Positions 51,574-64,000 of a stretch of DNA of 64,000 bases are shown piece by piece. The stretch comes from Ganoderma boninense (taxonomy: Eukaryota; Basidiomycota; Agaricomycetes; Polyporales; Polyporaceae). A program made the position numbers and the translations under genes. The notes beneath the pieces were generated by a model. That model was not told the DNA's origin. It did not search any database and saw only the letters and a program-made list of their open reading frames with translations. The stretch covers positions 1,550,001 to 1,614,000 of the forward strand of contig CM035306.1 of the NCBI GenBank assembly GCA_002900995.3, written 5' to 3'. Each line of letters starts with the position of its first letter. Within the stretch, counting starts at the first letter, position 1.

Positions 51574-54500
51574 ATGGCCGAAAACATATACAGCAAGGGC
51601 ACCAGGGTATGGTTCCCTGACAAGGAGCTCGGCTGGATATCTGCCGAGGTCACCTCCGTTGCCAAAACCGACGACACCGTCAAGCTGCTCTTTGTAGATG
51701 AACGCGGAAAGGTCGGTGCTTCTTCCGTCTCTCCTTAACCCTCTGATCCACAGTCCTCATCATTTCCCGTATCTTCCCCCACCCAGGAGATCAAGGTAGA
51801 CACCACCATTAAGGCCATCAAGGACGGCAAGGAAGGCCTGCCACCTCTGCGCAATCCGCCCTTGCTAGAAACCGCTGACGACCTCGCGACCCTCTCTCAT
51901 TTGAACGAACCTTCAGGTCAGTCTTGGAACCTCCATCCTCCAATCAATCCCATTCGATACCCATCCCGTTCGTCTCTCAGTCCTTCATACAATCCGCAAT
52001 CGTTACGCCCAACATAGCATCTATACATACTCTGGAATCGTCCTCATTGCCGTCAACCCCTTCCAACGTGTCGCCCTCTATGGTCCAGAAGTCATACAAG
52101 CGTACAACGGCCGCCGCAGAGGCGAGCTTGAACCACATCTCTTCGCCATTGCAGAGGACGCATACACCGCCATGAATAGAGACGGCACTGGGCAGACTAT
52201 CATTGTCTCGGGCGAGAGGTGCGTTCTGCTGTTGTTGCGAACAATGCTCTCCTTCCTCACGCTGTTGCAGCGGTGCTGGGAAGACGGAATCTGTGAGTGG
52301 ACAATCTTCACTGTCGTTGTGACGGTTGTTTACCCGCTTCCAGGCCAAGTACATTATGCGTTATCTCGCTTCTGTCAATCCTCCCGCCACTAAGACCAAG
52401 GCCAAGACCAAGGTCTCTCTCGACGAGTCTAGCGAAGTAGAGCGGCAAATTCTCGCTACGAATCCCGTGCTTGAAGCCTTCGGTAATGCTAAGACAACCC
52501 GGAATGACAACTCCTCGCGTTTTGGGAAATACATCCAAGTTCGTGCTCCATGCATCCTCTCTCTTTACACCTCTGCTGACAAGATATACAGATTCTTTTC
52601 GACGGCCAGCAAGAAATCGTTGGAGCGCGAATCCGAACATATCTTCTTGAACGTTCACGTGTCGTTTTCCAACCTTTGACGGAGCGAAACTATCACATCT
52701 TCTATCAACTATGTGCTGGCGCCCCCGTGAAGGAACGGAAGGACTTGGGTCTCGATACGGACGTCACGAAGTTCCAATATCTCAATCAGGGTGGTCCCTC
52801 CTCAACACCTATCGCCGGAGTAGACGATGAACACGAGTTCAACGAAACTCAGAAAGCCCTGTCCACCATTGGTATCGGTATCGAGAAGCAATGGGCCGTA
52901 TTCAAGCTCCTAGCCTCCCTCCTTCACCTCGGTAACATCAAGATCTCACAGTCGCGGACTGACGCGGCCATCGATGATACCGATCCTGCGCTGCAATTGT
53001 CCACGCGGTTCCTTGGCGTACCCCTGGCCGATTTCAAGAAATGGACGGTCAAGAAACAGATCACCACGCGGAACGAGAAGATCGTCACGTCGCTGAATGG
53101 TGCGCAAGCGACCGTCGTCCGAGACTCTGTCGCCAAGTTCGTCTACGCTTGTCTTTTCGAATGGGTCGTCGCCATCCTGAACGAGAGTTTGGCGGGCGAA
53201 GGCGGTGAGGCCGCAAGCCGAGCAGAGATGTTCATTGGTGTCCTGGATATCTACGGGTTCGAACATTTCAAGAAGGTTGGTGCAACGCTTGGTCGTGTGA
53301 AGCCATGACTGAGCCGCCCATTAGAACTCTTTTGAGCAATTCAGCATCAACTACGCCAACGAGAAGCTGCAACAGGAGGTTGGTTAATGCCTCCCTACCC
53401 ATTCTAGGGCTTCGTCCTGATAGTTTGCCCCTGGTTAGTTCAACCAACACGTCTTCAAGCTGGAGCAGGAAGAGTATGTCCGGGAGAAAATCAATTGGAC
53501 GTTCATCGAGTTCTCCGACAACCAGCCTTGTATCGACGTCATCGAGGGCAAGCTCGGGGTCATGGCTCTTCTGGACGAAGAGTCCCGTCTTCCCGCTGGA
53601 ACCGATCAATCATTCTTGCAGAAGCTCAACAACCAACTTGTTAAACCAGAGAATGCGAAGGTGTACAAGAAACCACGATTCGGTAATTCCGCCTTCACTA
53701 TCGCCCACTACGCTTTGGATGTCACGTACGAAGTGGAGGGCTTCCTCGAGAAGAACAGAGATACCGTTCCTGACGAGCACATGGCCCTCCTCCAATCAAC
53801 CAAAAACGCCTTCTTGAAGGAAGTTCTGGACGCGGCCTTCGCTGCCACCAAGCCGTCAGACACGACCCCCCCATCTCCAACTGTCTCGGAATCTACCAGT
53901 ACTACTGCCAAACGCGCTTCTATCATCCCGGACCCTGGCAGACAGTCTCTCATGTCTACCGCTACCGGCGCTGGTCCCAAACGCCCCGGAGGCGTGGTGA
54001 AGAAGCCTACGCAGGCCTCGATATTCAAGGCGTCATTGGTTAGCCTCATGGAGACCCTGAATGTGACGAATGTTCACTATATTCGATGCATCAAGCCCAA
54101 CGAGCAAAAACGGGCATGGGAGTTCACTCCTCAGCAGGTTCTTGGCCAACTTCGTGCTTGTGGTGTCCTGGAAACCATCCGAATCAGTTGCGCCGGTTAT
54201 CCTTCCCGATGGACATATGAGGAATTCGCCGAGCGGTAAGTACCAAAATGATTAAACATGGAGAGTGCAACTGAATGACGTCCTGTAGATACTACATGTT
54301 AGTCCACTCTTCCGAATGGGAGCCTATGATCAAGAACCTCGAGCTCAAGCCACTCTGTGCTCGGATTCTCGAGAAGACCATCAACGATCCGGATAAGTAT
54401 CAACCTGGTCTTACCAAGATCTTCTTCCGTGCTGGTATGCTTGCTGCATTGGAATCATTGCGCTCCAACCGCCTGAATGCGCTGGTCACGATTGTTCAAA

Positions 54501-57239
54501 AAAATATGCGGCGCAAGATGGCAGTAAAGAAGTACCAGGCTCTTCGCTCGGCGACAATCAAGATTCAGACATGGTGGCGCGGCATTATGGCGAGGCAACT
54601 TGTGGAAAAGGTTCGCAGAGATGCCGCTGCGACTCGCCTCCAGCGTGGCGTCCGGAGATACCTGCAACGCAGCCGCTTCCTCAAAATCCGTGCTTCGGTC
54701 GTCGCTTTCCAAAGTCGTAAGTTATTCACTAGTATGGGCTCATGACGCTTGATATTCATGTTGTGCTAGGCGCGCGCGGTGCTCTCGCTAGGCATAGTTT
54801 CAAGGATTCGAAGCGGACATTCGCGACAATCACACTTCAGAGCCTATTTCGTGGACTGTGAGTGAACCGGTCAACCATCCGTTGATTAGTGCTCGCTACT
54901 CACTCATCAACTACCGCCAGTCTTTGCCGCAGATCGTACAACAAGGACGTTCGTAACGTCGTTCTCATTCAATCTTGCATCCGCCGACGGTTGGCGCGCA
55001 AGGAGCTCAAGGCCCTCAAGGCAGAGGCTCGATCCGTGTCCAAGTTCAAGGAGATTTCCTACAGGTTGGAGAACAAGGTTGTCGAGCTCACCCAGACGCT
55101 CCAAAAGCGTACCGAAGAGAAGAAAGAACTCCAGAGCAAGGTTACGTCCCTCGAAGCTCAGCTCACGCAGGCCATTGCTCGCCACGAGGAATCCGACGGT
55201 CGTGTTCGGCAGGTCCAAATCGATCTCACCAACGCCCAGGCAGAGGTATCGCGCAGTCAGCAGCTCCTCCGGGCGAAGGAGGACGTGGAGAGGAAGCTGG
55301 AGGAGGCCATTGTCAAGGCTGCGGAGAAGGAGGCGACTATCCAGAAGTTATCGGAGGAGCTCGCTCAGCAAGCCTCGCAGCTCGAGTCTCAACAGAAGTT
55401 GATTGACAGCCAGCCCGTCAGGAATGCGGATGACAGTTCTGTCATCCAAACCCTCAAAACTGAGGTCAGCAGCCTACGGGAACAACTTAACCGAGCGACA
55501 GCCCTCAATGCACTTACTCGGGGAGTACGAGCGGAGCCGACTTCCCCCACTTTCGCTCCTGTCCTTCGTCTTGCCGATGCGCACCCTGGAAGCGCCAACG
55601 GCTCGGGCGCGTCTCCCGTCTCACGCAGTCATCAACGGCGACACAGCTCTGCAGGAGTGTATGCGATCCAGCCTTCCGACCACCGCACGTCTCAAGACGA
55701 GCTCATGTTCAATGCCAAGCGAAGTCAGGCGTCGAACCCTCGTGCTGTGTCTGTGGCGTACAACGGAGAGGATGGCTTGCCGCAGTTCCGTGTGCTTGAC
55801 CGGTCGAGCATATACGATGACCCTGCCGAAGAAAAGATCAGGTTGATGCAGGACATCAAGCGCTTAGACGAGGACGTTCTCGACGGCCTCATCCGTGGGC
55901 TGAAGATCCCCGCCCCTAGTTTGACGAGTCCTGCAGCTGTGAAGGAAATCTTATTCCCCGCGAACTTGATCAGCCTTATCACCAACGAAATGTGGAAATA
56001 TGGCCTTATTCCGGAGAGTGAACGCTTCCTCGCGAATGTTATGCAGACAATCCAGTCGCACGTCATGGTAAGTGACTCCTAAATATCCCGTTACATGTGG
56101 TCTCAGGTTTATTTTAGTCATTCACTGGCGAAGACTCCATCGTCCCTGGTATTTTCTGGCTCTCTAACGTGCATGAGATGCTCTCTTTCATTTGCGTGGC
56201 GGAGAGCGACATGCTCCAGGGCATTGGTCCGGGCGAGGAGAACGCTGTCCGACCGTTTGAGTGGGCCGACTACGAACGCCTTGTCTCTGTGGTGAAGCAC
56301 GACTTGGACAGCCTCGAGTACAACATCTACCACACTTGGATGCTTGAAACCAAGAAGCGCTTGTCGAAGATGGTCATTCCCGCCCTCATCGAAAGTCAGT
56401 CGTTGCCCGGCTTCACCACAACCGACGGCGGAGGGAGGTTGTTCAATCGTCTGCTCAACTCCAATACCCAGCCCGCGTACAGTATGGATGACATCCTGAA
56501 TCTGTTGAACAAGGTCTGGAGGAGCTTGAAGAGCTATTATATGGAAGAGTCCGTGGTGCAACAGGTGATCACAGAGCTCCTGAAGCTCATTGGGGTGACG
56601 AGCTTCAACGACCTTCTCATGAGGCGAAACTTCTCGTCGTGGAAGCGAGGTGAGTATCAAAATAAGGACTGAATGAACGGCAAACTAATCTGCCTAAAAG
56701 CGATGCAAATCCAGTACAACATCACTCGTATTGAGGAGTGGTGCAAATCACACGACATGCCAGAAGGTACTCTGCAACTCGAGCACTTGATGCAAGCCAC
56801 GAAACTCCTTCAACTGAAGAAGGTATGAATTTACTGCACCTGTTGTGTATATTGTTGCATGTTCTGATCACACTTGCAGTCTACCCCGGCGGATCTTGAT
56901 ATCATCTACGATGTCTGCTGGATGTTGACCCCGACTCAAATCCAGCGAATGTGTACGAATTACTACGTGGCCGACTATGAGGTGGGTCTGTTTGGTACTT
57001 ATTACACATGCTCCTGCTAACTTATTCACCAGACGCCAATCTCGCCTGAGATTCTTCGCGTTGTCGCTTCACGAGTTTCACCCAATGACCGCAACGATCA
57101 CTTGCTCCTTGCTCCGGAAACCGAAGAGGTTGGCCCATACGAGCTTCCTTTACCTCGTGAGGTGTCCGGTTTGGAGACTTACGTCCCCGCTTATCTCAAC
57201 GTACCACATCTCCGGAGACTCGCAGCTCTGGTAGCTTGA
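51574..57239 (+). CDS. Class V myosin heavy chain
   Basis: Actin-based motor that carries secretory vesicles and organelles to hyphal tips (yeast Myo2/Myo4). N-terminal SH3-like subdomain ([14 protein letters not shown]), then the motor: P-loop [10 protein letters not shown] split by introns (about 52206-52292), switch [13 protein letters not shown], switch II DIYGFE (about 53248-53265), a Ser/Thr-rich loop 2 (about 53840-54010) and IRCIKPN. The neck has several IQ motifs (about 54470-54990, for example IQKNMRRKM and LQRGVRRYL), followed by a coiled coil (about 55010-55480), a disordered linker and the C-terminal DIL cargo-binding domain (about 55850-57239), ending RRLAALVA. About 1,600 residues, normal for class V. 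About fourteen introns, no frame break. The DIL domain rules out class I or II. Confidence 0.94.
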
Positions 57240-57355
57240 CGAGTGTTTGGTCTCTCACGTTAATACTTCTGTCGTTCCGCATGTCTTTTGTGCTATGGGA
57301 TTCCATGTAATGGTAATTTACAACATTCTTTCAATCATCACCTGCGCCGCCACCG

Positions 57356-58331
57356 TCATCTGCTCAACACCAATGATGCCCCGTCCAGTATCTGATCCGC
57401 CAAAAGTTGATCGGTGCGCAACACTACGGTGCAAGTCTCTCCTTGGGTCGACAGAAGCTTGAGAGGCTGCATGACATCAGCCATCGGACCTGAGTCTCAT
57501 CCAATCTCGGGCGCACCTGCGAGTCGCTAATGGCCAATTTGAAGTGTGCGGCAAGCATGTCGAGTGCACGGCCCGTCCCTATCGTCTGCTTTCATGGAAT
57601 CCAGCGGATCAAAACGAGCAAAAGGAAATGGACGACACCTTGGGGAACCAGAAGATGCGTTCAGAAGATGGCAATTCAGCCTGGGTGACCTTGACATGCA
57701 ATCGTTGCTCCACTGGCACCGCGGCAGGTGTGTCCTTCGGGTTACCGGGTTGAGCTTTATGGCGAATTTTCATAAATGCAAGCTGACTCTGCTGGGCTGC
57801 TTTCCGGGCGTTGGGTCTGGATGCGGAGGCTCCTGGATGAGCAGTCCCCCTGGTTGAGTCTATCCCAAAGTGCTTGGCCAATAAAGCCTTTGCCGCGGCA
57901 TTCTTTTCTGACACAGGATTTGTAGTCATATCTGAAGGAAGCACACAGTCATGAGAGCTCGAAGATCTATGCCTAGGGCGGTGGTCAGATGCGTCGATAT
58001 TGGCGCATGCAAGGGCGACGTACTCGGCACAGAAGGCTTTGCCGCAACCCCCACAAACTGCGGGGACACGATTGGCCGTGAGCGCGGACTCTAGAATGAA
58101 AGACTCGAGGCTAGGCTTGTTGCATGCCTGGGCAGCACAACGTCGTAGCTTGAGAGCGGGGGCGTTGGGAGGGTGTGAAGCATGGAGAGGACAGTCGTGG
58201 AGGTCCGGAGAGATGTGGTCTCTGCAATACAGCTGTTGGCAGCGGCAGCGGAAGGGAAGGAAGTCGTTCAGGCTGCACGAGGGGAGAGAGCAGCGAGCGC
58301 CGATTTGGGGGAGAGAGTTGTCGGAGGACAT
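57356..58331 (-). CDS. AN1-type zinc finger protein with C-terminal ubiquitin-like domain (CUZ1-like)
   Basis: Cuz1-type proteins bind Cdc48 and the proteasome and help cells survive arsenite. From ATG 58331 (MSSDNSLPQIG) the first AN1 finger reads CSLPSC, FRCRCQQLYC, DHISPDLHDCP. A second, less regular finger follows (CAAQAC, CGGCGKAFCAEY, ending SHDC). Then an Ala/Lys-rich linker, and after KVTQAEL the start of a ubiquitin-like fold (ERIFWFPK). Two more exons continue it: TIGTGRALDMLAAHF (about 57555) and LKLLSTQGETC (to the stop at 57356). Without them the frame stops at 57609. An in-frame ATG at 58493 would add a low-complexity leader of 54 residues and is less likely. Convergent with myosin V, 116 bp away. 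Confidence 0.83.
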
Positions 58332-58502
58332 GATCGCTTTGTGGGGATGAGTGCGGCGAGGAGGATGGGGATGAGTGCGGAGACGAGGATGGGGACGAGG
58401 ACGAGGACGGGCGCTGCGGATCGGCCCCGGGCACGTCTCCGAGAGTGCGCACGCGGACGAGGTCCTGGCGAATGTCTCCCATCCTACCCTCATCCTGCCC
58501 CC

Positions 58503-59454
58503 ATGAACATCATCGTACGTCCTTTTCCACCAGTCCTGTCATCCCCTCACGAAACACCACATGTTTAGGAGACGCTCTTTGGTCGCACCGTCACGCCTGC
58601 GGAGCGGTTGCGACAACACCAACGTGCCCTCGCCAAGGCCCAGCGCGAGTTGGATCGTGAACGCACCAAGCTCGAGCAACAGGAGAAAAAGCTCATAATG
58701 GACATCAAGAAGAGTGCAAAGGCTGGCCAAATGGTCTGCCCATTTGTTTCCTTATGCCATCCCAAACCCTGAGGCCTTGGGACAGAACGCTTGCAAGGTC
58801 ATGGCTAAAGACCTCGTTCGAACTCGCCGATATGTCCAGAAGTTCTATCAGATGAGAACACAACTCCAAGCTGTTGGCCTGCGTATACAGACCCTCCGGA
58901 GCAACCAGCAGATGGCTGAAGCCATGCGTGGTGCTACTCGCGTTTGTCATCTCTACCGATTTCTTGCGGGATGGGCTGAGCACTGAACTTCCGTACAGGC
59001 TATGGGAGCGATGAATCGTGGCCTCAACCTTCCACAGATCCAACGCATCATGATGGAGTTTGAACGTGAGAGTGCCACCATGGATATGAAGGAGGAGATG
59101 ATGTCCGATGCTGTCGATGATGTCATGGAGGACGACCTTGAAGACGAGGAAGAGGAAGGGGACAAGATATTGAAGCAAGTCTTGGACGAAATCGGGGTTG
59201 ACCTGTCACAACAGGCATGTACCCATTCAACGTCAATCCCTTACATCGAGTCTCACCTCGTCATCTAGCTCACAGAGGCACCAAATAGCATTGCCATATC
59301 TTCGCCGCTCACAGAACCTCGCCAGGCTGTCGCCCTTGGTGGGCCATCTGGGGGCTCTTCGTCCAATGCTGGAGGTGGCAAGGAAACACATATTGAAGAC
59401 ATGTCAGATGAAGATGCCCTTCAAGCTAGGCTTGATGCCTTGCGAAGAGGATAG
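58503..59454 (+). CDS. VPS2: ESCRT-III subunit Vps2/Did4 (CHMP2)
   Basis: Vps2 with Vps24 completes the ESCRT-III filament that buds vesicles into multivesicular bodies and recruits the Vps4 ATPase. Tiny first exon MNII (58503-58514), then ETLFGRTVTPAERLRQHQRAL, a basic helical hairpin (LDRERTKLEQQEKKLIMDIKK), VMAKDLVRTRRYV, MGAMNRGLNLPQIQRIMMEFE, and an acidic autoinhibitory region DDLEDEEEEGD. The C-terminal helix LQARLDALRRG is the MIT-interacting motif used by Vps4. Stop at 59452-59454. About 230 residues, five exons with introns of 50-60 nt. The start helix and the TVTPAERLR element distinguish it from Vps24 and Snf7. Confidence 0.93.
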
Positions 59455-59555
59455 CGGGTCACAGAATAAGTGTATATATACAATCTGAGTATCATGTATT
59501 CATTCACTGGATGGTGTACAGAGTAGTAGTCATTCCATTGTACATGCGACGGCGA

Positions 59556-62407
59556 TTATATCCTGAGCGCTGCGACTGAACGAGCTTCCTGTTGGTTAAG
59601 CTGCCATGAGATCCCAGATCCATTATAGAACTCATCGACGTCCTCCTCCTGCGCAAGTCTTAGTGGCATGCTCATGCAGAGACTTTGAAACTCACAGAAT
59701 CGAGGTTCAGCACAATTGTGATTTGCTGCAGCCGTGCGAATTTCTCTCGAATATCACCGAAGACAGTTTGAGACGAGAGGTAAGCCATGATCGCACGCAA
59801 GTCATGGTCAAACCGGATTGCACCAAGCTGTGAATATTCACCATTCAGTCGCAATAAGCCCTACAATGGTGTACTCACTTCGCTATACTTCAAGCTGATC
59901 ACAAACTTCTCCCATGGGCGGACCAATACGTCGAGGGCCAATCCAAAAAATAGTCGGAAGTTGCTTTCAGTAAAAGCATCCTGGAGGCTGCAGGTTAGGA
60001 TTAAACAAGTTACGAAAGGACTTGGTTGTTGCGTGCCTTGTACCCATCAATGAATGTTTCCCAAGCCTTGATGAATCTCTTTCTAACTGTATCTTGAAGC
60101 TCTGCGGTGGCGTAGCTCTCGTCATCTAGAACATAGGATATGTCCTTGTAGATGTCACCTATGAATGACCGCAGCTTTGGGCGAAGAAGTTGGTTAAACA
60201 ACTGTTCTACTCCAGCCTGCAAAATGATTAGTATTGCGGGGAATCTTGACTTAAGAAAGTGAACTCGCCCTTAACGTCGAGCGGTACTTCGGCACTAAAT
60301 TAAGAAACATCCCCAGACTGTTCTTGACAGCATCTACTTCGGATTCCAGGAAATGTTGCGAGATGAGGGCAGACTGAGACAAGTCTTTCACAAGACGCTC
60401 CATATGAGAGGAAGAAATCTCCAGATCATTCAACAAGATCTATTTTCTCGTGAGTAAGGATCGGAAGGCGCAAAAGGTTATTTCACGCCTACTATGAATG
60501 CTAGCCGATTCTCACGTTCCACCTTGTCTCCGCGAGCACCAGGTCCTCCACTTCCACCTTTGTAGACGTTATCAAGCTTCATTTTGATGGTTCGCGAGTA
60601 GTTCTTGTCCATGACATCTCGCAGGAGATTTGATGTGCTCTCAACAGTCTTTACGGAAGCGGTGCTTAACATACGCGATAACACTTGCTTCAAGATGTAA
60701 AATGCGTCATCAGGCGTTGTGGTTGAAATGGGATGTTGCGATGCATCATGAGTCGAAAGTCGGTGAGCCTGTGCACAGTTTCATGAGCTATGAGAATTGG
60801 ATACAATCACGTGGAATGTACCTTGTCAATGACAGATCGAGCATACCAAACTTCCATGGGGGTATAGCATGTCGTCAGCATGTCCTCAAATACTTGACTC
60901 GTTCGTGACCGCTCCAATATTTGGACATCGCCGTCTGGTCGCTCTGGGTGCTGACCATGCACTGACTCTGAAGCATCGTTTGAAATTCGAGAGCGAGCAG
61001 CAGCACCACTCTCATTCTCGTGATCCATTCCTGGATCAAACTCCTCCTGTGAACCTCGGATTAACGACAACGTCACATTCCACCCATAATTGAAAGAGCA
61101 ACCTTCGATCTTTCATGCATGAACTTGCGAAACAAACCCCATCGGCCACTCATTCCTGCGGCCTCGACTAGCACTTTGTCTATCTCACGGGGGTCGATCA
61201 TGTCCGTCTCCTCTTCTAGGTTGGAAGATGATACATTCCGCTGAATACTTGAAGTGGTCGGATGGGAGACGTCTGATAACTAAGCAAAGACGTAAGGACA
61301 CACATTGCTCGTCAGGAGCGGACTCTACAGACCTTCCGTTTTATGGACCTCTCCTCCTTCCATCCCTCGAGTAGATCTTCCACTACGGCATCGGCTTCAC
61401 GGAGCAAGCGAGCCAATACAAGACCCATCTTGCTTGGGCCGTAGTATTTTTCCACGACAGGCTGGTGTTGATCCACGATGAGTGCAATGCTCTCAAACAG
61501 GGCCGTCAAGGCAGTGATGTAGTAAAGAGGAGACGACGCTAGACACATGAGCAACAGTGAACGACACGTACAGGCAAAACAACATACTCTTGGCCGTAGC
61601 AGGGGCGCGAACCTTGACAAGCTCGACGACAAACGAAGCATATGCCTGGAGCCCCTCTTCCTCCCACCCGATCGCAGGAAATAACTTAAAAAAGCGACTC
61701 GTCGCCGTAGCATCTCGGGCTGAGGAGGCTCTCTCGAATTCGCGTTGAAATACTGCGAGGAGTTGTTCCCGAGCTGTTTGCAACGTCTGCGCAGGAGGCA
61801 GATGGTGTTCTGCCGTGGGCTAGGGACAGCATGAAAGTTCGAATTTGAGATAGGAAAAGCTCAAGGACACAGACGTACAACGACGCTCTCAGCGAACGGT
61901 CCAGATAGTACATCAACTGGTAGAACCATCGCTCTCGCACACTGGCGGGTTGCCGACTCCCAGTCCCGTTGCTCGATGGAGCTCTGCAAGGCGGCGAGGG
62001 ATGACTGTTGACACCATTGTCTGGGTATTATGTATACGCAAAGAACGGTGGTGTACAGATACCTTGAGTTCTATGATTTGACTGACTCGCTCAGATGCTT
62101 CCCGCACCCTCCTCATCTCCTCATCTAAGGACTGGACCCGTCCACCAACGTGCTGGGCCGTATGGGCAGTGTACGAGACTGTCTGGTGCAGTAGTCGGGT
62201 TTCCTCGGCCAAAAGATCGAGCTGTGGGCCGAGAGATTGCACATTTCCCAAGCAAGTCGAAATAGGCTCATGAGTAGATAAAAGACTGGTTAGTGAAGTA
62301 GACAAGTCCGATTCGTGCGACTGAAGGACAAACAAGGCGTCGAGGATGTCGGGTAACGTCGCCAGTAGTCGAGGGTTCGGGATGGATATCGAAGCCTGGT
62401 CCGGCAT
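59556..62407 (-). CDS. COG4: Conserved oligomeric Golgi complex subunit 4
   Basis: Cog4 is part of the lobe A tether for retrograde vesicles within the Golgi and binds the SNARE Sed5/syntaxin-5 and Sly1. The N-terminal helical region starts MPDQASISIPNPRLL at 62407 (an ATG nine codons upstream, 62434, is in frame). The middle contains TSRFFKLFPAIGWEEEGL (about 61695), KYYGPSKMGLVLARLLREAD (about 61440), and MIDPREIDKVLVEAAGMSGRW (about 61200-61150). The C-terminal E domain has GAIRFDHDLRAIMAYL, REKFARLQQITIVLNL (about 59730), and the last exon gives ISWQLNQQEARSVAALRI, the exact form of a Cog4 end, stop at 59556. About 760 residues. Convergent with VPS2 across 101 bp. Confidence 0.9.
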
Positions 62408-62855
62408 GTCGCAATATGAGTGTATTGGCGGCAAAAGACGTTGTGGGAGGGGAGCGGGTGAGGGGCGTTGCCAGAGCTACAGCAGGAGAAGTACGAATTG
62501 CAAAGTACAAGTGCAAGAGTTGTGCAAGAGTGCGACAAAGCCCCAACTTGTGGCGTCTATCCCACGGAGCCCGCTTCAAACAAGAACCACAGCCCAACGA
62601 GGGCGCCGTGACATTGCGAATACCAAGCCAGCCCACAATGCTCGTCAGGTGGAGCGTAGATACAACACCATTCATAAGTTACTTGACAACAATCAAAGGT
62701 ATGCACGATGTACTACCACAACAATGAAAACTTGACGACAGCCAGGGAGAAACGCAATCGTTGGCATTCCAAGTCACACTCTGTGCCCTATCCCGCCAGA
62801 CGTTTGTTCTGCGCTTCTATGTGTCAATGAGAGGCAAAATCCGCGTGGGATCGAA
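62408..62855. other. COG4 promoter and MAP kinase 3' region
   Basis: 448 bp between two minus-strand genes; AT-richer than the genes and without a supported ORF. Confidence 0.4.

Positions 62856-64000
<1,145 letters not shown>

Noticed and set aside
55079..55402. Arg/Ser-rich + strand open frame
   Set aside because: Out-of-frame shadow of the myosin V coiled coil.

Overview
This 64 kb window is nuclear chromosomal DNA of a filamentous basidiomycete, most likely an Agaricomycete. The reasons are dense genes split by many 45-70 nt introns, GC-rich coding sequence, short intergenic spaces, and gene content that includes a class V myosin, an FH1-FH2 formin, alternative-exon-rich complex I genes and a fungal MAP kinase. 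No prokaryotic, viral or CRISPR structure is visible. The species cannot be named from the sequence alone.

Layout, left to right: an AT-rich decayed tract (1-735); a C2-WW-HECT ubiquitin ligase of the Rsp5 type (1142-4360, +); an M1 zinc aminopeptidase (5381-9572, +); a formin (9821-14969, -) divergent from a PhoD-like phosphatase (15384-17973, +); the peroxin PEX6 (18367-22299, -); a UPF0538/C2orf76-like gene (22723-23547, -); an intronless phosphatidylserine-decarboxylase-fold enzyme resembling the tryptophan decarboxylase PsiD (24811-26130, +); GAR1 (27286-28111, +); a Mis14/NSL1-like kinetochore gene (28262-29125, -); a small unknown gene (29489-30119, -); a ruined second copy of the decarboxylase (30390-31115, +); a GH3 beta-glucosidase with a PA14 insert (31723-34913, +); an RBM5/RBM10-type splicing factor (35151-38072, -); a complex I NDUFB4-like subunit (38203-38682, +); COQ7 (38771-39689, -); a gene with two RRVRE-x-PGG repeats (39869-40994, +); an intron-containing tRNA-Leu (41161-41256, -); a MET30-like F-box/WD40 gene (41937-44465, -); GSK3 (45081-46831, -); the complex I 24 kDa subunit (47851-48927, +); a bestrophin-like channel (49111-51058, -); myosin V (51574-57239, +); a CUZ1-like AN1 zinc finger gene (57356-58331, -); VPS2 (58503-59454, +); COG4 (59556-62407, -); and the 3' part of an SLT2/MPK1-type MAP kinase that runs off the right edge (62856-64000, -).

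Most of this is conserved housekeeping: polarity and trafficking (formin, myosin V, VPS2, COG4, RSP5), signalling (GSK3, MAPK, MET30), mitochondria (two complex I subunits, COQ7), peroxisomes (PEX6) and RNA (GAR1, RBM5-like). The accessory part lies at about 23.5-35 kb, with the decarboxylase, its decayed duplicate and the beta-glucosidase. I find no convincing new multi-gene system.

The main oddities are: at least four GC-AG introns and a 4-nt microexon needed to keep conserved proteins in frame; the decayed decarboxylase paralogue; and about eight single-base frame breaks, mostly in short homopolymers inside otherwise intact conserved genes. The last are best read as sequencing or assembly errors rather than pseudogenes, and they affect how the gene models should be used.
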